From Varanus komodoensis (Eukaryota; Chordata; Lepidosauria; Squamata; Varanidae): DNA of 64,000 nucleotides. Shown here one piece after another: positions 1 to 11,640 of this stretch. The DNA lies in contig NW_025335568.1 in assembly GCF_004798865.1 (NCBI RefSeq), positions 6,455,533-6,519,532 on the forward strand, given 5' to 3'. Made by a program: the position numbers and the translations under genes. The notes under the pieces are model-generated. The model did no database searches and was not told the origin of the DNA. It worked only from the letters and a program-made list of their open reading frames with translations. Position 1 is the stretch's first letter; each line of letters begins with the position of its first letter.

Positions 1-2328
1 AGACTCTAGGAATCTTCCTAGGTGGTCAAGTCTGGTCTTCTGCTCTTTCCTCCCTACAGATGCCCACAGTGACATCTAATGTTTCTGTTCTCAGCTAAGC
101 ACTTTGGATCGGCTGTTTTTCAGTCTCTCATTCATCTCTTCCCCACTTCCTACCCATCTCCAACTTTATAGGATCCAGTCCTAACATAGAGAAATTCATG
201 CATTTACTTATTTCCATCCATGAGTTGCTTGCTAATCATGTACTCTAGACAAAATATACAGCATCAGACAAATATTACAGGAAAATATCCATAATCCAGT
301 AAATAAAATATAATGGCAAAGATTACAGGCACATAAAAGGGCTACAATAATTGCATAGTGGTAAACAAAATTAATGCAAAGCATAACCAAAGGTCATAAG
401 AAAGACTGAAATAGCAATCAACAATCAACCTATAGCGGCCAATAGCCACAGCTATTTGGGGATGGAGTTCAGGACCATGGATAGGTCCTGTAAAGCTTCC
501 ATGGGGATTAAAGTTGTGATGGATGAGGAGCCCCACTGATATAGGGGTCACCAGCTTCCTCTGCAGTTAGTCTCAGTTAGGGGTGGCCAGATGGAAGGCA
601 AAGGAATCAGGGCAGGGTCTCTTTCAGCAACTTGAGGATCCAAAAGATGTTGCACAGAAGCACCAGATAAAAGTATGGATCGCAGAAGCTTGGAGCACAG
701 AGAAGGAGGCATAGATGGAAGATCAGGAGTACAAAAAGCAGGCAGAAGGAAGTAGGAGGAGGAAGTGGGAGGAAGAAACTTTTTTCTTAGAGGGCCAAAA
801 AGCTAAAGCAGTAGCTGCTAGGAACATAGGAGAGACCTTACAGAGTAGTTGGCAACATACGAAGGCAAGTTGTCAAGACAAGACATGTTCTTCCTTCAGA
901 AAGCTCAAGGCTAAACATGAGTAGGTCTTTCAGTCTTTGTTTCCGCACACCATCAGATTTTGATATAAAGGAACAAGGCATGCAGAAACCTTGAAGCACC
1001 TTCATGTTGGCTTCCTGAAGTTTCTCAGGCCATCTATGAGAGCAGGCCTGATTTGGAGATGTGAGAGGTTTCAGAAGTGGAGGGGAAGAAGGTGCAGAAA
1101 GTTAGGAAGTAGGTAGGAAGTAGGTACGGGAGCCCATCCTTGACCCTTTGAAGAGACATCAGGAGAGATGCGCTCCCTAGCTGGAGGGCTTATGTAGATC
1201 ATGCTCTCAGCCACTGCAAAGAACTCTGAGGAGCTGCAGCATCACTGCAAAGGGTAGGACTGAGAAGTTTCCAATTTCGGTTCAACTCTTGTCATGAGCA
1301 GAGGGTTATCCTTTCTGCTTGATGGAAGACTATGTAGGGCTACACTATTCTGTTAGCTGTGAAGTTTTCAGTTTTGGAGACTGAGGGAAAGGAGGCAAGC
1401 TCACGACCACTGCACTCATTTCCTTGCCACCACCTTTGCCGCCAAGGGTATGGATATAGAGACAAAGATTCCAGATCTGCCCCTTCCAGCTTCCCCCTTA
1501 GTGCTTCTGAGAAGGGTGCAGCAGTGAGGCAGGAAGAGGAAATCCAAGAAGGCACAGGTGGGTGTCTTCTGAAGAGTAAGCATTTTGCTCAAAGTGAGGA
1601 TTTACAATGGTCCAATGTTCAATTTCAGTACTGCTCTGATTTTGCTTCTGTGTGAAGAGATGAGTTAGGGCGATGGATGTAGCTGGGAACTTGCTGTTTG
1701 GAATATAAATGAGGGGATGAGATCAATCAGGTAAGTTGGTGGGCTCAGCACATCTCAGCTGGTTTCTCCACTGCGTAGTGATTTGTGGTAGTTATCTTCA
1801 TCCAGGCAGAGGTGTTACTTTGGTAAGCTTGGTTAGCTCTGTAATTGACAAATTCCCTGGCTAAAAACAAACTCTTCTCATTTGTCTTCCCCTGCATTTT
1901 ATTGATATTTCCTTTCATCCCATTCATTTACTTTCCCTTGGCACAGCACAGAACCTGTCTGCTTCATAATAAAATGTTTGTTTATTATAATACCTTAATT
2001 TTGCCTCATTGGCTGGCTCTTCTGAAAAACACAGCTCTTAATGGCTTATGTAAGAGAAATAGTGCTCACCTTTTCAAATTATCTTTTCAAGTTCTTTTTC
2101 TCTAAGGGCCACACTAGGTGCTCAATCTGGATGCAAGTAACTTTTTTTCTGAATTAAAACGCATGCACACATACTCACACAATAATTGCAGCAGTGAGAA
2201 GGGAAAAGTAACAATACCTGCAAAATGTCTCTGCTTTTGCAGTAATCAACTTGTCATGTGAATATTTGGGTGCATCAGCAAGACACAAAAGGAAATGATA
2301 AAATTTGGGATAATCAGATTTAGCTATT
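1..2328. other. No recognised feature
   Basis: Only short chance frames. The purine-rich part at 700-850 gives 69 open codons without any family resemblance. Confidence 0.5.
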
Positions 2329-2363
2329 CTCCCTCCCTCCCTCTCTCTCTCTCTCACACACAC
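2329..2363 (+). repeat. (CCCT)/(CT)/(CA) microsatellite
   Basis: TCCCTCCCTCCCTCTCTCTC followed by CTCTCACACACAC. Confidence 0.95.
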
Positions 2364-2556
2364 CTGCTCAAAAGTAGGGCCCTCAAGTTCAATGGGGCTT
2401 ACACTCCCATAGGGATCAGTGAAGACTCTGTTTTGGAGGTTGGAATCCACTGGAACCCCAGGCTCAGATCCCCAGGTGTTGATCCACTTTGTCTCAGTTG
2501 TGAGCCTTACATCCTGGTAAGCACACCTAGTGTTTGTGTGGCGCTTGACAGGAATC

Positions 2557-2570
2557 ACCCCCCCCCCCCG
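2557..2570 (+). repeat. C homopolymer
   Basis: About eleven consecutive C within ATCACCCCC...CGCATG. Confidence 0.9.
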
Positions 2571-3235
2571 CATGCCAGTGCTGCACAAGTGGTGTCTCTC
2601 TTCCACATCATGGGTAGCAGCCTTTGTTTGTATTTCATGGGGCATGGAAGGTTTCTGGTCGGACTCTGTGAATGCCCATGGACTTACTCTTCTTAGAACA
2701 TTTTCTAAGACAGGGAAGGGTTTTTCTGACATCCCTGCTCCCAGGCAACTGCGTAGGATCACAGCCATGAGCCACAATCCAGTGGAATCCTATTTTACCC
2801 ATGCTATTACTGAAGTTGGCAACAGGTAATCACCTGGTTTGGGTTCTGAATTAGTACAAGTCCCAGCACATTGGCATATATTGTGCATGGATGATTCATG
2901 AATTACTCCCTCAAGTTCTTCTCTAGCTAAAGTCTAAAACAAGATTCTGTACTTGTGTACCCAGCGGGTCGGTGACTCGGTGGCTGTATAAAGGCATATG
3001 TGGAAATGTGTTAATGATCACTTTTAATAAACTGTACCATGCCATTCTTCATAAAGCTGTAGTAGAAATTCTGCTTGGTTGTTCAGAAACTGCATGATCT
3101 ACACTGCCACAACATTTGGGGGCAAGTGTGCAGAAATTTACTTCAACATTAATTCCTCACTTACAGGAATTCTTGAGAAACTCTTAAATGCACAGTCCAA
3201 CCTTGCTCAGGCTAATCACTGTCTTAATTAATGGG

Positions 3236-3302
3236 ACTAAAGTTTGTCAAGACTAATCTAAGTCCCATTGGCTTCAAACAGTTTACTTTAAGTCTGGATC
3301 CA
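3236..3302. repeat. Short palindromic interspersed repeat, remnant
   Basis: AATCTAAGTCCCATTGGCTT then CAAACAGTTTACTTTAAGTC fits a family whose core reads roughly GTAAGTCCCATTGA...TCAATGGGACTTAC. It is probably a non-autonomous DNA transposon (inferred). Confidence 0.45.
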
Positions 3303-3997
3303 GCTCACTGATTGCCGAAAATCTCCATGACCAATCCCATCCATGCAAACTTTTGTTTTTTGAGTATCTTCTCTATTTGTTTATTTATTGATTTATTTAA
3401 AGCTTTTATATCCTGTCCAACAACTAGCAGATTGATTTGGGTTGATTATTTCCTTTGTTCCTTAGTGTGGTGGTTTTGGCTTGTGGCAGAATGTGAATTC
3501 TGAAAAATATTTTATTATGTTATATGACAGATGTCATTTTCAATATATTATGTATATACACCTCTCAGAATTTTCAAGATATTAAAGGGGCATCCAGTGT
3601 GGCTGCCCAGAAACCTCTGAACTTCAATGGAACTTCCAATACAGAGCTGAAAGCATGTGGAGATGACCTGACAGGGACATCCTGAGAGCTGTAGGTCTTT
3701 CCCACTCATGCCCATCTCAGCTTGCATAGATTGTGCCTCAAGTGTTTTGCCACAGATAAGGGAAGAGAAGCTGGAGGCACTGCCAGGTTTCTCTCCTCCT
3801 TCCACCCTGGGGTGCCACCCAACCACAGATCTGAGGTTGGCCTTGGCAGCTCAGCCCTACAGCCAGTGTGGAAAGAACCATGCCAGCTGCGATGGTGCGC
3901 ACATGTGCAGGATGCAGTGCCCCACGTTTTGAATCCCAGCTCCAACCTCAGATCAATTCTCCAAGGTCAGAGGTCTAAATTATCCAGTGGTCACCAG

Positions 3998-4385
3998 GAT
4001 CATCATCGTTGTCAGCCGTTCAGTCATGTCTGGCCCTTGGCCACTCCGTGGATCAGTGCTGTCCGCCCCTCACACTTTCTCCTTCAAGTCCGCCATGGGC
4101 ATCCCAGTGTCCTCCTTTATGGGCCCAATGGGTGCTGGACTGGCCCCTTCTCCTTTTCCCCCTGATCATTCCTAGCATGAATAACTTCTTGAGTGAGTCA
4201 GCTCTCATGACATGGCCAAAGTATGCCAGTTTTTGCTTGGCAACCTTGACTCTGAGTGATATTTTTGGTGAGGCTGGGTCTATGACTTGCTGTAGCCCAA
4301 GAGAATTGCAATAGTCTTCCCCAGCACCACAATTTGAAAGCATCTACCCTTCTTCTATCTGCCTTTTTCCGGGTCTGACTATCAA
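3998..4385 (-). mobile_element. RTE-clade LINE, degenerate 3' piece
   Basis: On the minus strand a frame reads YFGHVMRADSLKKLFMLGMI followed by RGKRRRG (about 4136-4230). This is the C-terminal signature of RTE/BovB ORF2 proteins, usually near YFGHLMRRKDSLEKSLMLG. The complementary plus strand has the typical GTTGTCAGCCGTTCAGTCATGTC tail near 4008. It is more diverged than the BovB copies at 6.5, 10.8 and 34.3 kb and carries RAD instead of RRK, so it is probably a different RTE subfamily. Confidence 0.7.
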
Positions 4386-4823
4386 GATTGCATCTGGCAA
4401 TCACTGACTTATGTTCTAAGAGTTTCACAAGTATTATGAATAAATACATTAATACAATAGAATTTCCAGGGGCCATACTAGAACACCCATGCCTAAAACA
4501 CCAACATTATATTATATTGTGGCATATTTGGAGTTTTATGTCTCTTGAATACCTCTCAGATCTTCTAGGATGGAGGGAATTTAAAAAAAAGTTTTAATAG
4601 ATAAGAATAACTCTAATAAATCAGTACACACACACCAGTGTTATGAGCTGGGAGAGAACTCTTAGACAAATGATAGTTGCTTTCTGAGCATCCTCTATGG
4701 GAAAGCTTAGCTAATACTAAGAGTGCTTGAGAAATTCAATCTTTGGTGTTTGAAAGATACTGATTGAACTAATGCACAGATAGGAACCTGCCTAATGGAT
4801 TTCACACTTCTTTAAGTGCTGCT

Positions 4824-4935
4824 GTGCAGTCCTCAATGCTTGAAATCTAAACTTCGATCCCAGTTTACATGGGAGTAAGCTCTATTTAGCTCTGTGGAAG
4901 TTACTTCTGAATGGTAAGCATATAGTAGCCTTGTA
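4824..4935. repeat. Short palindromic interspersed repeat
   Basis: GTGCAGTCCTCAATGCTTGA at the left end, TTACATGGGAGTAAGCTCTA and GAAGTTACTTCTGAATGGTA in the core: a diverged copy of the self-complementary repeat also at 26691. Confidence 0.5.
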
Positions 4936-6469
4936 AAGTTATCAAATGAGGATTTAAATTAGAAATGCAGTAAAAATTCTTTTGGTACATATTTAATATG
5001 GACTAATCTAATTAATGTTTCCTTAAGTAATATGTGAACTGTAACTCATTTTTTGCATGTTCCTGTACTATGCTATTCAATTCTCTGAATTTTAACGCAT
5101 ACAGTACTGCATATTGTAGGTGAAATGGCATACTGAAATATATTTGTGAAAAGGAAAATGCACATTAAACTTGTCTGAATTTCATGTCCTTTTCACAAAA
5201 ATACAGTAAGTTAATGTTTAAATGGAAAGGAATAAATTTGTTCTTAGTTCTAAAGTTGTAGAAAGCAAAACAGGTTCATTTGTCCCTAATTAAAATGCAT
5301 TTGGGGAAAAATATGACTATAAATATATTTTTCAGGGACATGGGGGCCATTTTACACATATTCAGAGAGAAAAGAAGTCCTACACCTCCAGACTTTACAG
5401 CCAGCACTGCTAACATACACATTTTAGATGAATTTAGGCATGGGTTTGAACAGACAGCTGCATCACAACATTCGGAAACGTGTAGAAACTGAAGGATAAT
5501 TCTGTTCCAATAGACACATTAGTCCACATCAGACATCAGGTCAGTTCACATCAGAACTCGCAAAGGTCAAATCACTCAAGCATCCCCCAGTAGCGTTATG
5601 GCGGATTCTAGAACTGACAGTTCTCCTTGAAGTGTAATTTCGAGACGGATCCTCAAACCTGGCTGCATTATGGACCTGTGTTCTGCTTTGCTCACTCGCT
5701 GTGGACTGGACTGATTCTGCACACTTTTATTCCCACTGGGGAAGGCACTTTGGAGGCCCAACAATGGAAACTCAGTCCCTTCCGATTTCTGCCGCAGTTG
5801 CCTGAACATGCCAGGTGAAGGGGAAAGGGGCTCCAGTCAACCCAGGAAAGCTGTGATGAGCTGTTGGAGAAACAGTAGCAACAGAAATAAACTGCACAAA
5901 ATAAGCCATCTCCTTAGTATTATGCAGCAGGAGGCCCTAGCTTGGTGGCAGCGGTACCTGGAGATCCATGGCCTCTCCAGGTAGGGTTGAAACCATTCCT
6001 CCCTGAAACCTGGAGAGTCACTGTCAGGCAATACTGACCATAATGCATCAGTCCTGTGATTCAGGACAAAACAGCTCTCGATGTCCCTGCCAATTTTCCT
6101 CAGAATATGGATCTGTACAGCAGGAAGATCAAAGCAGGCATTTCCAGGTGAATGGTCCACAAATTGTTGTGCCCCAAGAAAGCTGTTTAGCAATTACAGT
6201 GAGTAACTAAATAAGCCTATGTGAGTAAAGAAATAAACTTATGGACCACAAGGGAAGAATCATTGGTTTGGAAGACTGATATGTTGCCTCCCTTCTCCTT
6301 CTCCCAAATTGCTCCCACAGATCTGCTCTGTGAATTTAATTCATATTCTAGGTCTGATGGGCTTCATACTTGGGGCCAGACAATATCACTTTGCTTCCTG
6401 TTGAAACATCTAAGATTTATTGACTTTGCAGGCATCAATCTGAAATCCCTTGCAAATGTTGCTTGTATA
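4936..6469. other. No recognised feature
   Basis: AT-rich to 5600, then more balanced. A 118-codon minus frame at 5837-6193 shows no known domain. Confidence 0.5.
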
Positions 6470-6762
6470 TGTGCTGCTGCTGTTGTTGTTGTTAGTCGTA
6501 AAGTCATGCCCAACCCATCGCGACCCCATGGACAACATTCCTCCAGGCCTTCCTGTCCTCCACCATCTCCCGGAGTCCACTCAAGCTCACGCCAACTGCT
6601 CCAGTGATTCCATCCAGCCACCTCATCCTCTGCCATCCCCTCCTTCTTTTCCCGTCAATTGTTCCCAGCATCAGGCTCTTCTCCAGGGAGTCCTTCCTTC
6701 TCATTTGGTGGCCAAAGTATCTGAGCGTCATCTTCAGGATCTGGCCTTCTCAAGAGCAGTCA
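6470..6762 (-). mobile_element. BovB/RTE LINE, 5'-truncated 3' end
   Basis: The plus strand begins with GCTGCTGCTGTTGTTGTTGTTAGTC and then the BovB tail (CCAACCCATCGCGACCCCATGG). The minus strand codes MTLRYFGHQMRRKDSLEKSL, then GTIDGKRRRGWQRMRWLDGIT (6731 down to 6504), the C-terminus of BovB ORF2. The element is oriented minus with its 3' end at 6470; all upstream ORF2 is missing. Confidence 0.88.
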
Positions 6763-7551
6763 GGGTGCCAACCTCCAAATTCATATTCAAGAACAAGATG
6801 GTAACTCTACTGCTTTGACTTAAAAGTTTGAGAGAGATTTTCCAAGCCTCCTACCTATCCCCAGGTCCCATTGTGCCAATTTCTACCCTAAAAGGTCACA
6901 TTTTCCTGGATTTCCTTCATTTTTACCATGAATTCTGGAGTCACAGTAATGCTGCACATGCATCAAGGCAGAGGAAATGCATGTGAGAATCCTGCCCTAT
7001 CTGGGTAGGAAGAGAAGAAATTTGCAGATTGGGTCTTAGTGGTCCTTTGGGAAATTAGTGCTATTATGTTACTGCTCACTGTAATAATATTTGTGAAGAA
7101 CTTTGATACCTATTCACAAAAGCCTCAGGGTGAATGAAACATGGAAAATTCCCCAGAGATATCAGCTTGGATTTATCATGTCTTTGGCACAAATCAACGT
7201 TAGGGAGAAGCAGAGCGTGTTCTACTGGTCCATAAAGAAATAGAAATGCATCTTCCATGACAAGAAAGAGGTGCAGAAAAGAGGGATTGGTGGAGTAATA
7301 GGGAGAGAAACATAGAGCATTCATACTGCGCTTTTTTGAACAAGTGAAGTCATCTCTGTAATCTGCCAGGCCTTTCTGTATCTACATCCCAGTATTTCCC
7401 CAAGAAGGATTTTGATGTGAATGAATTCAAGGTCAACCTACAGAGTAGGGAGCCCTCCTGTCACCCTTCCCTAGCTCCTTAGCGGAATCAGTCAAGTCCC
7501 TTTGAAGAATGGATGGTCCCCCTTCCAGGAGAGCTACTAAAGAGGCTGCTA
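6763..7551. other. No recognised feature
   Basis: Unassigned sequence between a BovB tail and the L2 at 7552. The word GCTGCTATGT occurs just before the L2 tail and again inside it. Confidence 0.5.
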
Positions 7552-8372
7552 TGTTAGTATTTATTTATTTATTTATTTATTTAGAAAGCTGCTATGTCGC
7601 CCCATTCGCCGAAGCCTCAGGGCAGCTTACAACAATAAATAATAACAATATAAAACAATATAATATAATTGGAGATATCCTGGCCATAAAAATAAAATAA
7701 ATAAATAATATTAACAATTAAAATGGTGTTTAAATAAAAAGGTCTTCGCCTGGCATTGAAAAACATATAACAACAGCACCAGGCGGCCCTCTCTGGGGAG
7801 CACATTCCATAGATTGGGCACCACCGCAGAGAAAGCCCTCCTCCGGGTACTTACCCTCCTAATATCCTTCACAGAGGGTTCCCGGAGAAGGGCCTCTCCT
7901 GCTGATCTTAAGGGGTGGGTGGACACATATGGACGTAAGTGCTCCTTTAGGTAACCAGGACCCAAGCCGTTTAGGGCTTTATAGGTCATAATCAACACCT
8001 TGAATTGGGCCCGGACTTCAATGGGGAGCCAGTGAAGCTGACAGAGAAATGGAGTCATGTGAACATAACGCCCAGTCCCCGTCAGCAGCCTGGCAGCTCT
8101 ATTTTGAACCAATTGAAGTATCCGGACTGTCCTCAAGGGCAGCCCCACGTAGAGCGTGTTACAGAAGTCAAGTCGGGAAGTCACCAATGCGTGTGTCATT
8201 GTCACCAGGCAGTCATTCTCCAGGTAGGAACGTAGCTGATGGATCAGCCAAAGCTGAAAGAAAGTGCTCCTCACCGCCGCTGTCACCTGAGCTTGCAGCG
8301 AAAGCTCTGGGTCGAGGAGCACTCCTAAGCTGTGGACCCTGTCCCTAAGAGGGAGTGCAACCCCATTTTCAC
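7552..8372 (-). mobile_element. L2-clade LINE with open ORF2 C-terminus
   Basis: The minus strand holds 203 open codons (8322 down to 7711) containing LDFCNTLYVGLPLRTVRILQ, NRAARLLTG, LCQLHWLPIEVRAQFKVLIM and RRAFSAVVPNLWNVLPREGR: the conserved end of L2-type ORF2 after the reverse transcriptase. The 3' end at 7552 has the (TTTA)n tail and the TCGCCCCATTCGCCGAAGCC motif shared by other copies here. It is 5'-truncated, but this stretch has no stop, so it is a comparatively young copy. Confidence 0.88.
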
Positions 8373-9054
8373 TTTGGCATCACAATTTATTTTCTATTGC
8401 CAATATTATGTGCATTCCAAGGCATTCAGCTAACTTTATGGCATGGAACAGCGTGCCAACACAGTGAGAAATAAGTGACAATAGCCTTGTCAGATGCTTT
8501 GGCTTCACTAATGGTGAAATTTGGTACCGACTCTGGATGTTGCCCTCTGCTGTGAAAGGGCCAACCTTAGCCTTGGGCTTCCAAGTAATGCCCATAACTG
8601 ATGAAGCAAAGGTGAGACCCTTAGTCTAGAAGGACTAACAACACACATCAGTCTGGGCTCAGTGCAATATTGCTGCTAAGGTGAACTATGTAGTACTGGG
8701 GAGACTAAAGGAAGTCTAAATGTGAGATGGATGACACTGAGGAAGCTGCAGGCCTGAATGAATAGCTGAGCAGGGCTGTTGTGGATAGGAAGTTCTGGGG
8801 GACTTTCATGCATGGGATCATCATGGCACATAGCAAGAACAAAACAGTCTTTGCTGGAATAATTCTGAACTGGATAACACCCAACAATACCACTGGCACT
8901 AGGGAAATAGGGAAATCTGACTCACTGGAGCTTGATAGATTTCTTGCCCACTTCCAATCTGGTGTTCAGAAGTGGGCTGAGTTGTTTCCCACCTCATCTT
9001 CCAACAGATCAAGATTTGTGCATATTGCTGTATCCAATAATAACATTTGCACAA
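8373..9054. other. No certain feature
   Basis: Possibly the eroded body of the LINE ending at 9110; no codons recognised. Confidence 0.4.
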
Positions 9055-9110
9055 CTGAGATCCTTGGTCTTGGATGGCATATAAATGTTTAAAATAAATA
9101 AATAAAGCCA
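9055..9110 (+). mobile_element. LINE 3' tail, probably L2-like
   Basis: CTTGGATGGCATATAAATGT followed by TTAAAATAAATAAATAAA is the usual end of L2-type LINEs. The bases from 8600 upstream may belong to the same element but cannot be recognised. Confidence 0.45.
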
Positions 9111-9439
9111 ACAAGCTCATGCGGATCTAGCCTGATCTGTCCAAAATCAGGTTATTCTACACAAACCATGCTAAAGCCATGTGGGTTTTGAACGCATTGT
9201 TGCACATATTTCATTGCTGCTTAAAAATGTACATATTGGAGTTTGGTTTAAAGCCTGCAGTCTTTGAGCTGGTTCAACGTGCCCCATAGTACCTCAACAC
9301 CAACACAAGGTGAGCAAAGCAGAATCCAAGGGCCAAATCATGAAAATCCATCAGATTTTCACCCCGCCTCCATTGGAACGTCACACATCCTGCACCGGTA
9401 CAATCTGACTGACCGTCCCCAGTTTTTACTGGAGCTTCT

Positions 9440-9737
9440 TTAGCATAAGTGTTACTTCCAAGGGAGTAAAGCTCAGGGAACCAAGGTTCAAGTTGAATTT
9501 CAGGAAGTATTTCTTGACAGTTAGGACCCCAAGGATATGGAAGGAGGTGGTTGAAGCCCCATCAGTGAGGGTGTTCAAGGATAAGCTGGACATGCACATG
9601 GTAGGCATGTCCTGAGCGGAGCCGGCTGGAGCAGGGGGTCAGACTAGATGGCCTGGGAGACCCCTTCTGACTCTCTCTGTTTCTGTATTTCTCTGTTTCT
9701 GTGTTTGAGTTTCCCTGTGTTTCTATTTTTCTATGAC
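9440..9737 (+). mobile_element. CR1 LINE 3' end
   Basis: Plus-strand CR1: AAGCTCAGGGAACCAAGGTT, ACAGTTAGGACCCCAAGGAT, GGACATGCACATGGTAGGCA, GGGGTCAGACTAGATGGCCT and a terminal run of CTGTTTCTGT/TTTCTATG units. Same subfamily as 41.6, 42.9 and 50.5 kb. Confidence 0.88.
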
Positions 9738-10768
9738 TGGAGAGACAATGCATGCTTTCCAGATCATGACTCCCTTTGAATACAGTGCTCCTGCCTCCAC
9801 ATAGGTTTCCACAGTAAATGCCCCAAAGATTTACTGCAAGAGATTGTCAAAGGAGATGAAATTTAAAAGTGAGGGGGTCGAATGGAGTTGTGAAGATCCT
9901 GTGACATGTCTTCAAGTTGACTATGACATATGCTGATGCTGTGGATAAATATCAAGACACAAATGGCTACACCCAAACCAGCACTAGGATGTTCTGTAGA
10001 GATGCATCTCCTTCTAATAAAGCGTTAACTTGATTTAAATGTGTGTGCACATTTATGTGCGTGTGCATGCATGAGCCTGTGTTCATGCGCAGTGCTCCAA
10101 AGCACAGAGGCAGCACTGAGCTATGCATTTAAAAAATACATTCCATATTAAGGATGGCTGTAAAACCCAGTGACCTTTAAATGGGATGCAGAAATTGAGC
10201 GTAATTGAGTGGCAAGTCTGCTAATTAGGTAAAGGAATTAAGAACTGAAGAGGAAAAAAACCAATGTTGACCTGGCCTACACTTCAAAGGGCAAACTGGC
10301 AATTTTCAAAACCATTGTTTGCTTTGTGACCCCTGCTTGAGGGCTTCTAATTTCACCTTCAGATATATGGACGAATCAGAGGGATGGAAATGAAGGTTGA
10401 GGTCAAGTAAAAATAATTGCTCTTATATGGCACAAAGTGGTGGGTGATTTTATGCTAACTGGGGAAATGGAAGGGCAGAGAATGGCAAAGATTGAAATGG
10501 AATTGATTTTACTTTATCAGCAGATATCCATTTGGGGATGAATATATGCCAATGTATGGAAGCTGGCATATAGTCCTCCATCTCTGATCATCACTGATAA
10601 AATGATACAATAGCACCAACGACAAAGAGCTAGATCCAAACTAGGGATGCATGAGAAATCCACCTGGGGGGTGGGAAAGCATTGGGCTCTAGTCCAAGTC
10701 TGAACTGAGCCCGAAGTCTGAGTTCCCAGCAAATGTTCATGGGGCAAATGCTAGAAATGAAGCTCCAT
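9738..10768. other. No recognised feature
   Basis: It includes an alternating purine-pyrimidine stretch rich in GTGTGC/GCATGC at 10038-10095 and AT-rich single-copy-looking sequence at 10140-10280. Confidence 0.5.
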
Positions 10769-10781
10769 AAGCAGCACCAGC
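10769..10781 (+). repeat. Left target-site duplication of the BovB copy
   Basis: AAGCAGCACCAGC, identical to 11257-11269. Both copies flank the BovB ends precisely, so this is the duplicated insertion site. Confidence 0.9.
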
Positions 10782-11256
10782 TTGCAATGTATGGCTGTGA
10801 AAGCTGGACCATAAGGAAGGCTGAGCGCTGAAGGATTGAGGCCTTTGAATTGTGGTGCTGGAGGAGACTCCTGGGAGTCCCTTGGACCGCAAGACGATCA
10901 AACCAGTCAGTCCTAGATGAGATCAACCCTGAAGGCCAGATCCTGAAGATGAAACTCAAATACTTTGGCCTCCTAATGAGAAGGAAGGACTCACTGGAGA
11001 AGAGCCTAATGCTGGGAACAATCGATGGCAAAAGAACGAGGTTGAATTTTTTTTTTTTTTTTAGGTTGAAATTTTTTATTTAAATAAAAACAGAGGGGAC
11101 GGCAGAGGATGAGGTGGCTGGATGAGGTCACTGAGGTAGTTGGTGTGAGCTTAGGTGGACTCCAGGAGATGGTGGAGGACAGGAAGGCCTGGAGGAGTGT
11201 TGTCCATGGGATCACGATGGGTCGGACACGACTTCGCGACTAACAACCACAACAAC
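10782..11256 (+). mobile_element. BovB/RTE LINE with intact target-site duplication
   Basis: A plus-strand BovB 3' end, from TATGGCTGTGAAAGCTGGAC through the ORF2 C-terminus (LKYFGLLMRRKDSLEKSLML, near 10950) to the terminal CACGACTTCGCGACTAACAACCACAACAAC. It is flanked by a perfect 13-bp direct repeat AAGCAGCACCAGC at 10769-10781 and 11257-11269. The element is 5'-truncated and its coding sequence is interrupted at 11038-11093 by a T-tract insertion. Confidence 0.93.
11038..11093. repeat. T-tract insertion inside BovB
   Basis: About 56 bp interrupt the BovB reading frame where other copies read GGCAAAAGAAGAAGGGGACGG. The insert has AGGTTGAA (11039-11046), sixteen T (11047-11062), AGGTTGAA again (11063-11070) and an AT-rich stretch to 11093. 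The repeated octamer around a homopolymer suggests a target duplication around a poly(A)/poly(T) fragment, or a local duplication. Confidence 0.6.
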
Positions 11257-11269
11257 AAGCAGCACCAGC
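11257..11269 (+). repeat. Right target-site duplication of the BovB copy
   Basis: AAGCAGCACCAGC, identical to 10769-10781, directly after the BovB terminal AACAAC. Confidence 0.9.
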
Positions 11270-11640
11270 AATGGAGAAGGCACTGACGAAGACCAGAAAT
11301 GGAGTGTTTCATCATGAGGAGCTCACCAGAAAGCAGTGCCTCGACTGCATGTAGCACAGTTCTTGGACATGAGGAGCAGCTGAACAAACTGGTTGTTTCT
11401 GGGGCCATAGAAGGCTGGTGCAGGGCATTCAGTTGTGAGGGGCTCACCAACCCTTGCAAAAGCAGTGTCCCTCTCCTGAACCAACTGCAGCTGTCTTTGG
11501 TTTGTTGGTGGTACAACCAGGGCTCCACAAGCATCTGTGGACTTCCTCTCTGCTCGGACCAGGCTGAGCACCAGAGGAAGCCCATGAATACTTAGAGGGA
11601 CAGATTCCAACAGCGTTCATCCCAACTCTCATTCAATCAA
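11270..11640. repeat. Unclassified repeat, copy A
   Basis: The right part (AGAGGAAGCCCATGAATACT, GAGGGACAGATTCCAACAGC, GTTCATCCCAACTC) matches 53620-53700, with further weaker words upstream in the same order (TGCAAAAGCAGTG, TGTTGGTGGT). The BovB at 10782 inserted near its left side. Family unknown to me. Confidence 0.55.

Noticed and set aside
2175-2777. 200-codon minus-strand open frame
   Set aside because: It crosses a CT/CA microsatellite (giving REREREGG) and a C homopolymer and shows no domain; an artefact of low-complexity DNA.
8005-8348. Plus-strand frames within the L2
   Set aside because: Antisense shadows of the L2 ORF2 C-terminus.
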